DNA of 64,000 nucleotides from DATMQA01 sp035566895 (GCA_035566895.1 DATMQA010000131.1:1-64000), one strand, 5' to 3'. Shown: positions 15,577-25,241, numbered from the stretch's first letter. Translations and numbers: made by a program. The notes: generated by a model not told the origin, from the sequence alone.

Positions 15577-17726
15577 TCAGCGCGATCGAATCCCAACCCG
15601 CCGGTGCCGGCACCGGGCTCTTGAAGCAGGTCGAGCAAGTCTTCTCGCCCACGGGGGTGTTGTCCCGCTCGCCCAATTTCGAGTTTCGTCCGCAACAGCA
15701 GCAAATGGCCGTTGCGGTCGCCCGTGCGCTAGAAAACCACGAGCACCTCGCCGTCGAAGCCGGCACCGGCGTCGGCAAAAGCCTGGCCTATCTTGTCCCC
15801 GCCATCCTGTTCGCCGTCGCCCACAAAAAGAAGGCGGTCGTCTCGACCCACACCATCAATTTGCAGGAGCAGCTCACCCAAAAAGACCTCCCGATGCTCC
15901 AGCAGATTCTGCCGGTGAAGTTCAGCTTTACCATGCTGAAGGGCCGAGGCAATTACCTCTGCACGCGACGCCTGCAAAAGTCCATGCAGCAGGCCCAAAG
16001 CCTCTTCACCTCCTCCGAAGCTGAGGAATTGCAGCGCATCTATGAATGGTCCAAAAGGACCACTGACGGCAGCCTGTCGGATTTCGAGGCCGAGCCGGAC
16101 CCCAAGGTGTGGGCGCAGGTGTGTTCCGAGCGTGGGCTTTGCTCTCCCAAGATGTGCGGCTACCCGTCGGAATTCGCCAAACAGAGCGAGGTCTGCTTTT
16201 TCCAGCGCGCCCGCAACCGTATCCTTTCCTCGGATGTCCTGGTCTTGAACCACACCCTGTTTTTCACCTTGCTTGGGGGGCTGGCGGAAGAACTCGAGGG
16301 CGGCATCCTGTTTCGCAACGATTTCGTGGTTTTCGACGAGGCGCATCAGATGGAACACGTCGCCTCCAAACACATCGGGCTGAGCGTTTCCAGCGGTCAA
16401 ATGCGGTATGCCTTGCAGCGGCTCTGGAACCCCCGCACCCAAAAGGGTTTGCTGGGCACCTTGCGCAAAGGCGCCGATGTTAAACTCGTCGGCGACCTGT
16501 TGCAGGAGGCGGATGAGTTCTTCTCGAACGTCGAAACGGCGTGCGACGAAATCCAACGGGAAGCGAAAAAGCAAAGTTTAGGCGGCGGCGAAGCTACCGT
16601 GGCGCGCCGGCGCGAGTGGACCGAGCTGCGCATTCGCAAACCGGAGCTGGTCAAAGACAATGTCACCCTTCCCATCCAACGCCTGCGGGAAGCCATCAGC
16701 GACTTAGTCAAGTTGAGCGAAGACAACGACATCGGCCAGGAACTGGTCGAGTGTAACCGGCGCCTGGCCGAATTGCGCGAGGAAGTCGCGTTGTTCCTGA
16801 GCCAGGAGGCGGACAACCATGTTTATTGGGTCGAACGCAGCGGCAAAGCCCAGCGGACCATCGCCCTTAACGCCGCCCCGATCGATGTTGCCGGATACCT
16901 CCGCCAGCGCCTCTTTGGCAGCGAGACCTCGATCATCATGACCAGCGCGACTCTTTCGGTAACGAACGGCGTCCCCGCTGCGGGTTCCGCTCACGATGCT
17001 GCCTCACACACAACACGCAGCACCCAACAGGGCGCTTCTCAACGGGACAGTTCGGGTCTGAATTACTTCGCGCATCGAATCGGCGCCGAGTCGGCCATCC
17101 TGCTCCAGGCCGGCACGCCGTTTGATTATGAGCGCCAAATGAAGCTGTTCGTCGCGCGTAAAATGCCCGACCCCCGCGATGACGGCTATCGTGACGCGCT
17201 GATCCATTGGATCGAGCATTTCATCAAGCTGACGCACGGCAAGGCCTTTGTGCTGTTTACCAATTTCAGGCTGATGCTCGAAGTCGGCGAGCTGATGCAG
17301 CCCTTTTTCGACAAACTCGGCCTCGCCTGCTTCGTCCAGGGCACCGGCACTCCGCGCTCTCTTATGCTGGAAAAATTCAAGGACGACGTGGACTCCGTGC
17401 TTTTTGGCACTGACAGTTTTTGGCAGGGCGTCGATGTGCCGGGCGAGGCCCTCTCCAATGTGATCATTACCCGGTTGCCCTTTGCCGTCCCGGACCATCC
17501 TCTCATTGAGGCCCGCATTGAGGCCATCGAAGCCCGCGGCGGCAATTCGTTCAGTGAATTTTCGCTGCCAGAAGCGATTTTGAAATTCCGCCAGGGCGTC
17601 GGCCGGCTCATCCGCACGAAAACCGATACCGGTATTATCGTTGTGCTCGACAACCGCATCCTGGTCAAGCAGTACGGCCGCTCGTTTCTCCAAGCGCTCC
17701 CCAAATGCCCTGTCGAAGTTGTGTAA
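15573..17726 (+). CDS. dinG: DinG/YoaA-type ATP-dependent helicase (XPD family)
   Basis: A 717-aa superfamily 2 helicase with 5'-3' polarity in the family. It shows Walker A (AGTGVGKS, residues 63-70), motif Ia (VVSTHTINLQEQL), the iron-sulfur cysteines at about 130 (NYLCTRRL), 184, 190, 195 and 208, the DEAH box (FDEAHQME, 255-258), DSFWQGVDVPGEALSNVII, and the final arginine-finger motif RQGVGRLIRTKTDTGII. The protein is complete. Residues about 470-490 (AAGSAHDAASHTTRSTQQGAS region) look like a low-complexity insertion before motif III/IV. It probably helps resolve R-loops or damaged DNA. The start codon overlaps the previous gene's stop. Confidence 0.92.
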   Translation: MISAIESQPAGAGTGLLKQVEQVFSPTGVLSRSPNFEFRPQQQQMAVAVARALENHEHLAVEAGTGVGKSLAYLVPAILFAVAHKKKAVVSTHTINLQEQLTQKDLPMLQQILPVKFSFTMLKGRGNYLCTRRLQKSMQQAQSLFTSSEAEELQRIYEWSKRTTDGSLSDFEAEPDPKVWAQVCSERGLCSPKMCGYPSEFAKQSEVCFFQRARNRILSSDVLVLNHTLFFTLLGGLAEELEGGILFRNDFVVFDEAHQMEHVASKHIGLSVSSGQMRYALQRLWNPRTQKGLLGTLRKGADVKLVGDLLQEADEFFSNVETACDEIQREAKKQSLGGGEATVARRREWTELRIRKPELVKDNVTLPIQRLREAISDLVKLSEDNDIGQELVECNRRLAELREEVALFLSQEADNHVYWVERSGKAQRTIALNAAPIDVAGYLRQRLFGSETSIIMTSATLSVTNGVPAAGSAHDAASHTTRSTQQGASQRDSSGLNYFAHRIGAESAILLQAGTPFDYERQMKLFVARKMPDPRDDGYRDALIHWIEHFIKLTHGKAFVLFTNFRLMLEVGELMQPFFDKLGLACFVQGTGTPRSLMLEKFKDDVDSVLFGTDSFWQGVDVPGEALSNVIITRLPFAVPDHPLIEARIEAIEARGGNSFSEFSLPEAILKFRQGVGRLIRTKTDTGIIVVLDNRILVKQYGRSFLQALPKCPVEVV

Positions 17727-17866
17727 CCGACCTGGCGAAGCGTCTGAGAGTGCGCCTGTGCCGGCGTTTGGCCGTCAGCATTCGAAAGGAGCAAGCAGAA
17801 GGATCAGATGCCGTCCCTTTCGCCGGTAAACCAAAAAATCGCGGTCGGTGGCAAATACCTGGCAGG

Positions 17867-18970
17867 TCACCAGACTTCCACCGGCCCCTTCGGAACCGGA
17901 ATGTGCCCCGGCTGCACCGCGCCCGCCTCCTGCATGAATGAAGCCACCAGCGGGGCCGGTCGAAAGCGCGGTTTCAATTCGCCAGCCTCATCGACAAACT
18001 GCGCCCGCCAGCGGCGATAGGAATCGAGGATTTCGTAAAATTGGGCGCGACTGGAGACCAGCACGACGCATTTGTTGAATTGGTTGGCTGGTCCAAACCG
18101 TTTAGCATACCAAGGCGCCACCTTGCGGAACATGCGGCAGCCATGTTCTTCACCAAAGACTTCGAGCATCCTCTCGAAATGGCGGCACATTACCTGCACC
18201 CGCTCTTCGAACGCGGGCTCCGGCAACAGCTCGCCCGTTTGCAGGTAATGCAGCGTGTGCCTGAATATCCAAGGGTTATAAAAAGCGCCGCGGCCGATAC
18301 TGACGCCGGCGCAGCCGGTCTCTTGGAGCAGCCTCTCGGCGGCTTGCGGAGTAGTCACATCGCCGTTCCCGATTACCGGGATGCGGGTCACGGCCTTTAC
18401 CACCGCGCCAATCCCAGCCAGATTGATCGTGCCCGAAAAGCCCTGCTGCCGCGTTCGCCCATGGATGAAGACGGCCGCCACCCCCGCGTCCTCGAGCGCC
18501 CGTGCCAGGTCCGGGGCGGTGATGTTCTCGTCATCCCATCCCAGGCGCATCTTGGCCGTAACTGGAATCCTAACCGCCTCCGCCATGCCTTTGACCAACC
18601 GCGCGGTTTTCGGCAACTCCGTCATCATCGCGGAGCCACCGCCCACCCGGCAGACCTTCCGCACTGGGCAACCCATGTTGATGTCCACGGCCGCGATTCC
18701 CAGGGACTCGACGTACAGTGCCGCATCCCGCATCTCCTCGGGCACGGAGCCAAACAACTGGACCGCCAGCGGTTGATCGGCGGGCGCCGACTCGGTGAGC
18801 TTCAGGGCCTTGGCTTTCATCTCCAAGAGCGAGCGAGCGTTGACCAGGTCGGTGGTGGCCAGCCCCAGGCCGCCCAACTCGCGGACGGTCAGCCGGAACG
18901 GCAAGTTAGTGTAACCCGCCAAGGGCGAGAGGAACAGATTCGAGGAGAGTGTCAGCCGACCCAAATGCAT
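17867..18970 (-). CDS. dus: tRNA-dihydrouridine synthase
   Basis: FMN- and NADPH-dependent enzyme that reduces uridines in tRNA D-loops. The 367 aa form a TIM barrel starting LSSNLFLSPLAGYTNLPFRL, with DINMGCPVRKVCRVGGGSAMM containing the catalytic cysteine, AKMRLGWDD, FIHGRTRQQGFSG, IGNGDVTTPQAAERLL and VSIGRGAFYNPWIF for phosphate binding, and a C-terminal helical tRNA-binding domain. The overall form is closest to DusB, but assignment to a subfamily cannot be made by eye. It is convergent with dinG across a 140-bp gap. Confidence 0.93.
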   Translation of the reverse strand: MHLGRLTLSSNLFLSPLAGYTNLPFRLTVRELGGLGLATTDLVNARSLLEMKAKALKLTESAPADQPLAVQLFGSVPEEMRDAALYVESLGIAAVDINMGCPVRKVCRVGGGSAMMTELPKTARLVKGMAEAVRIPVTAKMRLGWDDENITAPDLARALEDAGVAAVFIHGRTRQQGFSGTINLAGIGAVVKAVTRIPVIGNGDVTTPQAAERLLQETGCAGVSIGRGAFYNPWIFRHTLHYLQTGELLPEPAFEERVQVMCRHFERMLEVFGEEHGCRMFRKVAPWYAKRFGPANQFNKCVVLVSSRAQFYEILDSYRRWRAQFVDEAGELKPRFRPAPLVASFMQEAGAVQPGHIPVPKGPVEVW

Positions 18971-19239
18971 CAGGAGGAAGTATAGCGGAGGGATTTGCGG
19001 GACGCGAGAGTTTGGGAAGCAAACATAGCGGAATTATTTTGAACCGCGTTGCGCCTGACGGGGATCAGCGCGTGAGCTTCTTCCGCGCCGACCTTCAAAG
19101 GACGACTCAGCGGCCTTACATCCATCTCGTGAGGCAATTTGGTGGCAGGGCACGCCGAAAGACAGTGTGTTTCAGGTTGCAGTTATCTGCGGCAGCCATA
19201 AACTTTGTTTCAAGTGCAACCCAGGCCTGACTGGTTTCG

Positions 19240-19884
19240 ATGACCGACTGGAATATTCAATCACGCGCCCACGCTTGTGAAGCGTGCAGCCGGCCTTTTG
19301 CCGATAAAGAGGCCTATCACACCCTCCTGTTTGATGAGAAAGCAGCCTTTCGGCGCATCGATATTTGCCAGAGTTGCTGGCAACGGGATTACAGCGACGG
19401 CGCGCGCGACAGGAAAGGGTTCGTTTCTTATTGGCAAGGCGTTTATGAGGCCCCGGCGCCCCGCACTGACGCCATTCAAAAGGACACAGCCGAATCGCTT
19501 CTCCGCAAGCTCATCGAACTGAACGAGCCCCGATTTATTCCGGCCGCCTTTATCCTTGCGGTGATGCTGGAGCGTAAACGGCTGCTCAAAATCAAAGAGC
19601 AAATCGAGCGAGAGGGGCACCGGGTCTTTATTTACGAGCAGGTCGGAACCGGAGATGTCTTCACTATAATCGATCCCAAATTGCAACTGAACCAACTCGA
19701 AACCGTCCAACATGATGTCGCAGCGCTCCTCGAACACGGGCTGCACCCGCCGGCCCCGTCCATTCCGGGTGAGCCTGCCGTTGTGGCCGCCACGGCCGAG
19801 GAGTGCGCTCTAACGGCGAAACCGGCGACCCAGGCGCCGACGGTCCCAGAAGCGCTCCAGGCTGAGCGCGGTTCCAGGCGGTAA
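19240..19884 (+). CDS. Conserved-looking protein with two CxxC pairs, unknown function
   Basis: 214 aa, not recognised. The N-terminal 60 residues have CEACSRPF and DICQSCWQRDY, two CxxC pairs that would make a zinc ribbon. A helical middle (about 85-130, AESLLRKLIELNEPRFIPAA, then FILAVMLERKRLLKIKEQI) and an Ala/Pro/Thr-rich tail (about 165-214) follow. The segment VFIYEQVGTGDVFTIIDPKL has a beta-strand character. It sits 17 bp before rnc on the same strand, which suggests co-transcription and perhaps a role in RNA metabolism; that link is only positional. Confidence 0.7.
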   Translation: MTDWNIQSRAHACEACSRPFADKEAYHTLLFDEKAAFRRIDICQSCWQRDYSDGARDRKGFVSYWQGVYEAPAPRTDAIQKDTAESLLRKLIELNEPRFIPAAFILAVMLERKRLLKIKEQIEREGHRVFIYEQVGTGDVFTIIDPKLQLNQLETVQHDVAALLEHGLHPPAPSIPGEPAVVAATAEECALTAKPATQAPTVPEALQAERGSRR

Positions 19885-19901
19885 ATCGTAAATCCTTCCC
19901 C

Positions 19902-20663
19902 GTGTCCGAAAACGACGAAATTCAAACCCAACTTGGTTATACATTCAGGGACACAGCCCTGTTGCGCCTGGCCCTGACGCATCCTTCCGTTGCGCACGAG
20001 CAGGGACTGCCCCTTCAGACAAATCAACGCCTCGAATTTCTGGGGGACGCCGTCCTGCAACTCGCCCTCACGCGCGAGCTCTACGAAAAATTTCCCGGCT
20101 TTGGCGAAGGCCCGCTCACCAAAGCTCGCGCCAAACTGGTTAACCGCCGCAGTCTGGCCGAACGCGCCCGGCAGCTTGGCCTGGGCCGGCGCCTGATACT
20201 CAGCCGCGGCGAGGAAATCTCCGGCGGGCGGGAACGGCCCTCGGCGCTGGCTGATACCTTCGAGGCGCTGCTCGGCGCTATCTTCCTGGACGGCGGTTTT
20301 GAGGCGGCGCGGGAGTTTATCCTGAGGCAATTTTTCAGCGCTTTCGGTGAACTCTCTGTTATTCCCATCCTCGAAAATCCCAAAGGGGAACTGCAGGAAC
20401 TACTCCAGGCTTTCTCCTCCGAAGCGCCCCGCTACCATGTCGTCGCGGCCACCGGTCCGGACCACGACCGGGTCTTTGAGTGCACTGTCCATCACGCCGG
20501 AAAAGAATTAGCGCGCGGCCAGGGGAAGAGTAAAAAAGCCGCCGAGAGTGAAGCAGCGCTGGCCGCGCTGCTCGCACTCCGACAGAGCAAAGAGCAGAAT
20601 CCTGAGGCGAGCGCACATCAAAAGAAGGCGTCGCTCACGAAACCCGCGACCAGCGCAGACTAG
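19902..20663 (+). CDS. rnc: Ribonuclease III
   Basis: Double-strand-specific endoribonuclease for rRNA and mRNA processing. 253 aa: the catalytic domain (about 1-150) has the signature NQRLEFLGDAVL, with acidic metal ligands, and ALADTFEALLGAIFLDGG, the second metal cluster. The dsRNA-binding domain (about 160-230) has NPKGELQELLQAFSSEAPRY and ARGQGKSKKAAESEAALAAL. The lysine-rich C-terminal tail is variable. The start is GTG at 19902. It follows a CxxC protein gene by 17 bp and precedes a BtpA-like gene. Confidence 0.96.
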   Translation: MSENDEIQTQLGYTFRDTALLRLALTHPSVAHEQGLPLQTNQRLEFLGDAVLQLALTRELYEKFPGFGEGPLTKARAKLVNRRSLAERARQLGLGRRLILSRGEEISGGRERPSALADTFEALLGAIFLDGGFEAAREFILRQFFSAFGELSVIPILENPKGELQELLQAFSSEAPRYHVVAATGPDHDRVFECTVHHAGKELARGQGKSKKAAESEAALAALLALRQSKEQNPEASAHQKKASLTKPATSAD

Positions 20664-20729
20664 CGACGGAGAAAAAGGAATTTTCGCAAAACCGGGTGAA
20701 TCGTAAATTCCCATTCTAGTCTCTGGCTT

Positions 20730-21542
20730 GTGAAAAATCTCTTCAGCGCAGCCTCCAAGCTCCTGGTTGGGGTGGTCCACCTCCGGCCTTTGCCTGGCTC
20801 ACCCCGCTGGCGGGGTAAACTCCAGGGCGTGCTGGACGCCGCGGTCGCGGACGCCCGAGCCTATCAACGTGGCGGTGCAAACGCCCTGTTCATAGAAAAT
20901 TTCGGCGATGTCCCTTTCACCAAAACCAAGGTCGGTCCCGAAACGGTCGCCGCCATGACCGCGGCCGGCTGCGCGGTACGCGCGGCAGTGGGCCTGCCGC
21001 TCGGTTTCAACGTCCTTCGCAACGACGCCTGCGCGGCGCTAGCGTTGTGCGCCGCCTGCGGCGGCAGCTTCATCCGCGTTAATGTCCACACCGGGGTGAT
21101 GCTCACGGACCAGGGTCTCCTGGAGGGAGATGCCTACGCCACGGTGCGTTACCGGCGCCAAATTTGTCCCGACGCCCGGATTTTTGCCGATGTCCACGTC
21201 AAACATGCCGTGCCGCTCGGCGATTGGGCGATTGGCGATTCGGCCCGCGACACGAGCGAGCGCGGGCTGGCCGACGCCCTGATCATCTCTGGCGCAGGCA
21301 CCGGTTTGGCAGCAGAGGCTGCCGATCTGCAACGCGTGCGCGCCGCCTGTGGCTCCGCCAGAATCCTCCTCGGCAGCGGCGTAACCGTTCAGAACATCCG
21401 CGAGTATCTACCGCTGGCTGATGGTTTCATTGTTGGCACTGCCCTCAAACTCGACGGCAGAATATCAAATCCCGTCGATCCCAAACGGGTTGCGGCATTG
21501 AGCCGGAGGATTAAGGAATTCAAGCCGGTTCGGAAACGGTGA
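20730..21542 (+). CDS. BtpA/SgcQ family TIM-barrel protein
   Basis: 270 aa, beginning LLVGVVHLRPLPGSPRW, the hallmark of the BtpA/SgcQ family. The barrel strands are visible as GANALFIENFGDVPF, GLPLGFNVLRNDACAALALC, FIRVNVHTGVMLTDQGLLEG, DARIFADVHVKHAVPLGD and ADALIISGAGTGLA, with RILLGSGVTVQNIREYLPLADGFIVGTALK near the end as a phosphate-binding glycine motif. BtpA is needed for photosystem I accumulation in cyanobacteria, but members occur widely in non-photosynthetic bacteria, where the reaction is not known. The start is GTG at 20730. Confidence 0.88.
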   Translation: MKNLFSAASKLLVGVVHLRPLPGSPRWRGKLQGVLDAAVADARAYQRGGANALFIENFGDVPFTKTKVGPETVAAMTAAGCAVRAAVGLPLGFNVLRNDACAALALCAACGGSFIRVNVHTGVMLTDQGLLEGDAYATVRYRRQICPDARIFADVHVKHAVPLGDWAIGDSARDTSERGLADALIISGAGTGLAAEAADLQRVRAACGSARILLGSGVTVQNIREYLPLADGFIVGTALKLDGRISNPVDPKRVAALSRRIKEFKPVRKR

Positions 21543-21570
21543 TGGGCAAACCGGGAAGCCCGCAGTTGGC

Positions 21571-22419
21571 TTAAAGCCGCAGCCCGGGCGAACGGGGCCA
21601 GAGGAAATTCTTCAGCGCGAAAAGTTCCAGCGCAAAGGGAATATAGCCTCCATAACCGAGCAGCGGCATTTCGAAAATGTGCAGGAACTGCGCGCCCGGC
21701 GTGTGGTAAACCCATTTTGGATCCGAATAATAATTCCACATCTCCCAAAAAAAACCGCAGATTAACGCGCCAACCGCAAGAGAAAGCACGGGACGCCAGT
21801 CGCCGCGTTGGAGGTCTTGCAACAGCGAACGACGGCCCAACCAGGAGTTGACAGGTTCCAGCATGAGTACCAAGGAAGACCACACAAATGGGTAGCAGTA
21901 GCGGGGCCAACCCAGCGCTAGGGCGAGCATCGCCGCCCCGCTGAGGAACATAGCCCATTTGAGCAACTGCGCGGATGAAATACGGGAGCCCGGCGGGACG
22001 CGCTCGAGCCACCGGAAAGTTCGTGCCAGCTCCGCCGTTTCAAACACCGCCGACATGACGGTCGAGAAAGAAATCGTGCAAAGCAGGTAGTACTGAGCCT
22101 CAGTGAATTTGGCAGTGCCAAGGTATTCCCAATTGTTGGTCCGTTGGTTGATGATCTCAAAAAGCCACCAAACGGGTGAGGAGGCCACAAAGAGCAGCAC
22201 AAAATCACGCCGGGAACGGCTCCAGAGGGAAGAGCCCGTCCGGCTCAGGACGAGCGCATCCACGACCAGGACGTAGCCGAGCCAGAGCGGGAAAAACAAG
22301 TAGGCAGTGCCGCCTCGCACGGTCCAATTCAAAGGCCAGCAGACCGCCAGTAACAACACTCCCAGCCACCACTGTGGCACCCAGACCACCGAGTGTTTAG
22401 CGCAACCGGTTCCGTTCAT
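21571..22419 (-). CDS. Multi-pass membrane protein of unknown function
   Basis: 282 aa from the ATG of MNGTGCAKHSVVWVP (22419). It is very rich in Trp, Leu and Phe, with about seven hydrophobic segments: WWLGVLLLAVCWPLNW, YLFFPLWLGYVLVVDALVL, FVLLFVASSPVWWLFEII, AQYYLLCTISFSTVMSAVF, LLKWAMFLSGAAMLALALGW, CYPFVWSSLVLMLEP and VLSLAVGALICGFFWEMWNY. Charged motifs FEIINQRTNNWEY and FEMPLLGYGGYIPFALELFAL lie between or at helix ends. I do not recognise the family. It is convergent with the BtpA-like gene and divergent from the SDR gene. Confidence 0.75.
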   Translation of the reverse strand: MNGTGCAKHSVVWVPQWWLGVLLLAVCWPLNWTVRGGTAYLFFPLWLGYVLVVDALVLSRTGSSLWSRSRRDFVLLFVASSPVWWLFEIINQRTNNWEYLGTAKFTEAQYYLLCTISFSTVMSAVFETAELARTFRWLERVPPGSRISSAQLLKWAMFLSGAAMLALALGWPRYCYPFVWSSLVLMLEPVNSWLGRRSLLQDLQRGDWRPVLSLAVGALICGFFWEMWNYYSDPKWVYHTPGAQFLHIFEMPLLGYGGYIPFALELFALKNFLWPRSPGLRL

Positions 22420-22563
22420 GCTCCTCAATCTTGAATGGAAGCCGAGAGTTTTCAAGCGCAGCGCCGGCGGATTAAATGGGTAAAAAAATTAAGATGAGTT
22501 TCATGAGGGCAGCAGTTATTTTGTGTCTCCTGACCAGCAAGCATTATAGTCAAACTTAGCGCT

Positions 22564-23331
22564 ATGAACGATTGGGCCCTCATCACCGGCGCAACCGCGG
22601 GTATCGGTTACGAACTGGCCAAGCTCTTCGCCGCCGACCATTTCAACCTCGTGCTGGTCGCGCGCAACGAAAAGCGCCTGAACGAACTGGCGGCTGAGCT
22701 GAAACACAAACACAGCATCGAAATTGAAGTCTTGCCCAAAGACCTGGCCGTTCCCGAGGCCGCCCGCGAGATCTCCGAAGCTCTCCGCGATACGCCGATT
22801 TCCGTGTTGGTCAACAACGCCGGTTTCGGCAGCTACGGTCCATTTGCTGAGACAGACCTCGCCCTTCAAGTCGGCATGGTGCAGGTGAACGTTGTCGCCC
22901 TGATGCAATTGACTCATCTCTTCCTCAAGCCCATGCTCAACCGTCACAACGGCCGCATTCTTAATGTTGCTTCCACTGCGGCGTTTCAGCCGGGACCGAC
23001 CATGAATGTCTATTACGCCACCAAGGCTTTCGTTTATTCGTTCTCTTACGCTTTGTCAGACGAGCTGGCCGGCACCGGGATTACGGTCACCACGCTTTGT
23101 CCAGGCCTGACCCGCACCGAGTTCCAGGCCCGCGCCCGGCTGAAACCGAGCGGCAGTTGGCCGGCCATGGAGGCGCGGACCGTGGCGGAAATCGGCTACC
23201 GTGGTTTCATGAAAGGCAAGCGCGTGGTTATTCCCGGGTTGGCCAATCAAATCGCCTCTTTCTTTGCCAGACGCGTGCCGCAGCGTCTCACCTCTGCCAT
23301 GGTGCGCCGGGTTCACGCCCACGCTGGGTAA
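22564..23331 (+). CDS. Short-chain dehydrogenase/reductase
   Basis: 255 aa with a classical SDR layout: nucleotide-binding ITGATAGIGYELAKLFA (TGxxxGIG), VLVNNAGFGSYG, and the catalytic set with Ser in LNVASTAAFQPG and YYATK (Tyr-x-x-x-Lys). The C-terminal half is LCPGLTRTEFQARARL, then FMKGKRVVIPGLANQIASFF with a basic end. This resembles the DltE/YqjQ-like cluster of SDRs, which act on varied substrates; the substrate is not predictable. It is a single gene followed after about 70 bp by a lipoprotein gene. Confidence 0.9.
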   Translation: MNDWALITGATAGIGYELAKLFAADHFNLVLVARNEKRLNELAAELKHKHSIEIEVLPKDLAVPEAAREISEALRDTPISVLVNNAGFGSYGPFAETDLALQVGMVQVNVVALMQLTHLFLKPMLNRHNGRILNVASTAAFQPGPTMNVYYATKAFVYSFSYALSDELAGTGITVTTLCPGLTRTEFQARARLKPSGSWPAMEARTVAEIGYRGFMKGKRVVIPGLANQIASFFARRVPQRLTSAMVRRVHAHAG

Positions 23332-23399
23332 GGTGGTTAACAGCATCATTTTGTCCCAATGATTTTGCCTTCCAGGGTCTAGCTTTGTAACTTGCAGCC

Positions 23400-24233
23400 A
23401 TGCGAACAGGACTTTCCTCCACCCATCGAATGGAAACGCAAACCTCTGTTTTGTGGCTGATGTCAGGTCTGGCCGGGTGTCTGCTTTCAGCCGGCGGCTG
23501 CGCTCATTCCCATGATGATGAACTCCGCGGCGGGGGCTTTACCAGAGTATTTACCCCGCAACCGCCCACTTTCCTCAGTGGGCCGATGGCCGTTCTGCTG
23601 ACCAATGCCTCCGGCTTCAGCGCTCGCGTCGAGGTGGAAAACGAACCGCTGGGGGGCGTGGAACCGGCCCAGTCGGGCCAACTCCTCAGTTACGGCAGCA
23701 AGGTGGTCTTCGCCCCTGAGCCCGACAAAAAGGCTGAAAAGCAACTCGGCACCGGCGGCTTCAGCTTCCTCTGGGACGTGGCGGAAAACCGCGGTTTTGT
23801 GCTCAGCGAAGCCCTGCAAGGCTACGCGCCCGCCGCGGCAAATGTCCATCCTACCAACCTGGTGACCGGCAACATTGCGGCCACGCCCCAAAGCGTGGCG
23901 GGACATTCTTGCCAGCCCGCCGATGCCACCGTCCAGATGAGCGACGGTTCCACAGCGATCTTCCGGTTGTTCCGCGCCGGCGACCTGAACGGTTTCCCGG
24001 TCCGCCTCATCTCCGCGACCAATCCCCTTCCCCTCACCCTCACGTTTTCTAAAATTCGGCTTCAGCCCCTGCCGGCGGATTTGTTCACCGTGCCGGATGG
24101 CTTCACTCAATATGCCACCCCAGAGGCTATGGCCGATGAACTCGCTGTCCGTCGGCACCACCTCAAGAATAAAATTCCCGAGGCCGCTGAACCCTTCGAC
24201 CGAACAACCCCTCAACCGCCACGGCGCTATTAG
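23400..24233 (+). CDS. Putative lipoprotein of unknown function
   Basis: 277 aa with an N-terminal hydrophobic segment and a lipobox-like LLSAGGC, so probably a lipid-anchored envelope protein. The mature part is beta-rich and has repeated motifs about modification of content: FSARVEVENEPLGG, GGFSFLWDVAENRGFVLSEALQGYAP and DGSTAIFRLFRAGDLNGFPVRL, ending LPADLFTVPDGFTQYATPEAM. The end resembles the DUF4412-type pattern of small Gram-negative exported proteins, but I cannot confirm it. An alternative start is the ATG at 23430. Likely transcribed with the oxidoreductase 25 bp downstream. Confidence 0.7.
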   Translation: MRTGLSSTHRMETQTSVLWLMSGLAGCLLSAGGCAHSHDDELRGGGFTRVFTPQPPTFLSGPMAVLLTNASGFSARVEVENEPLGGVEPAQSGQLLSYGSKVVFAPEPDKKAEKQLGTGGFSFLWDVAENRGFVLSEALQGYAPAAANVHPTNLVTGNIAATPQSVAGHSCQPADATVQMSDGSTAIFRLFRAGDLNGFPVRLISATNPLPLTLTFSKIRLQPLPADLFTVPDGFTQYATPEAMADELAVRRHHLKNKIPEAAEPFDRTTPQPPRRY

Positions 24234-24257
24234 CCGACGCTCCCAACTCGTCGCAAT

Positions 24258-25241
24258 ATGAAGGCTTGGGTCCTTGACGCGCTGACCGGCATCGAGCACC
24301 TGCACGTGGCCGAGGCCCCCGACCCAGTCCCACAGCCGGGCGAAGCCATTGTCGAAGTCCATTTTGCTGCCCTTAATCCGGCCGACCGTTACCTGGCCGA
24401 AAATCAATATCCGGCGAAACCGCCACTGCCCCATATCCTTGGCCGCGATGGCATGGGGACCGTCCTTCAAGTGGGCAGTGGAATTAGCGACCTTCGCAGC
24501 GGAGACCGGCGGGTTGTCTTGCGCGGCGAGGTCGGAGGGAACCGCTGGGGCACCTTTGCACAGCGCGTCGCTGTTTCGGCTGAAAATCTTATCGAGATTC
24601 CTGCCGGCTGGAGCGAGCAGGAAGCGGCCGGCGCTGCGCTCGTTTATCTTACCGCTTATCAGGCGTTAATGATGTGGGAGCCATTGCCGCCGCAATCCGT
24701 CGTGCTGGTCACCGGCGCCTCTGGCGGTGTCGGCGTGGCCGCTGTCCAACTCGCTGCGGCGATGGGCCACACGGTTCTCGCGCTGTCGCGCAACCCGGAG
24801 AAATGCCGCCGACTCGAACAGCTTGGCGCAACCGGCACTTTCAATCCCCAGGAACCGCAGTGGCGGCAAGCCGTCAAAGCCGCCATCGCCCCGCGCCGCG
24901 TCCAACTGGGCATCGACAACATCGGCGGCAAGCTCCTTTCCGAGGTCATCGACACCCTTGGCGAGTTGGGCAAGGTCAGCCTGGTCGGCCGGCTCGCTGG
25001 TCCGGTGCCCAATTTCAACACCGCCACTTTGTTTTTCCGCCGCATTCGCCTGGGGGGAGTCGCCGTTGGCGCTTACACCAATGCCGAAAGCCGCAACGCC
25101 TGGCAGCAGATCGTCCAACTGCTCTCCCGGGCCGGCGCCCGCCCCCAGGTGGACAGCGTTTTTCCTTTCGACCAATTACCCCAAGCCTTTGCCCGCCTGG
25201 CAGAAGGACCGATGGGGAAAGTCCTGCTGCAAATAGCGTAA
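24258..25241 (+). CDS. Zinc-independent quinone oxidoreductase-like MDR protein
   Basis: 327 aa of the medium-chain dehydrogenase/reductase superfamily. The GroES-like domain has VHFAALNPADRYLAENQYP and LPHILGRDGMGTVLQVGSGI. The cofactor domain has PPQSVVLVTGASGGVGVAAVQLAAAMGH, an NADPH-type loop, then ALSRNPEKCRRLEQLGATGTFN and IDNIGGKLLSEVIDTLGELGKVSLVGRL. It ends FPFDQLPQAFARLAEGPMGKVLLQI. The structural and catalytic zinc cysteines are absent, so it belongs with quinone oxidoreductases/crotonyl-CoA reductase-like enzymes. The substrate is unknown. Confidence 0.9.
   Translation: MKAWVLDALTGIEHLHVAEAPDPVPQPGEAIVEVHFAALNPADRYLAENQYPAKPPLPHILGRDGMGTVLQVGSGISDLRSGDRRVVLRGEVGGNRWGTFAQRVAVSAENLIEIPAGWSEQEAAGAALVYLTAYQALMMWEPLPPQSVVLVTGASGGVGVAAVQLAAAMGHTVLALSRNPEKCRRLEQLGATGTFNPQEPQWRQAVKAAIAPRRVQLGIDNIGGKLLSEVIDTLGELGKVSLVGRLAGPVPNFNTATLFFRRIRLGGVAVGAYTNAESRNAWQQIVQLLSRAGARPQVDSVFPFDQLPQAFARLAEGPMGKVLLQIA

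Noticed and set aside
15573..17726. Frameshift in dinG near residue 480
   Set aside because: The odd Ser/Thr/Ala segment is in frame and both flanking motifs are intact; a low-complexity insertion explains it.
18971..19239. Structured RNA gene in the dus-CxxC gap
   Set aside because: No tRNA-, tmRNA-, SRP- or 6S-like signature could be found by eye.
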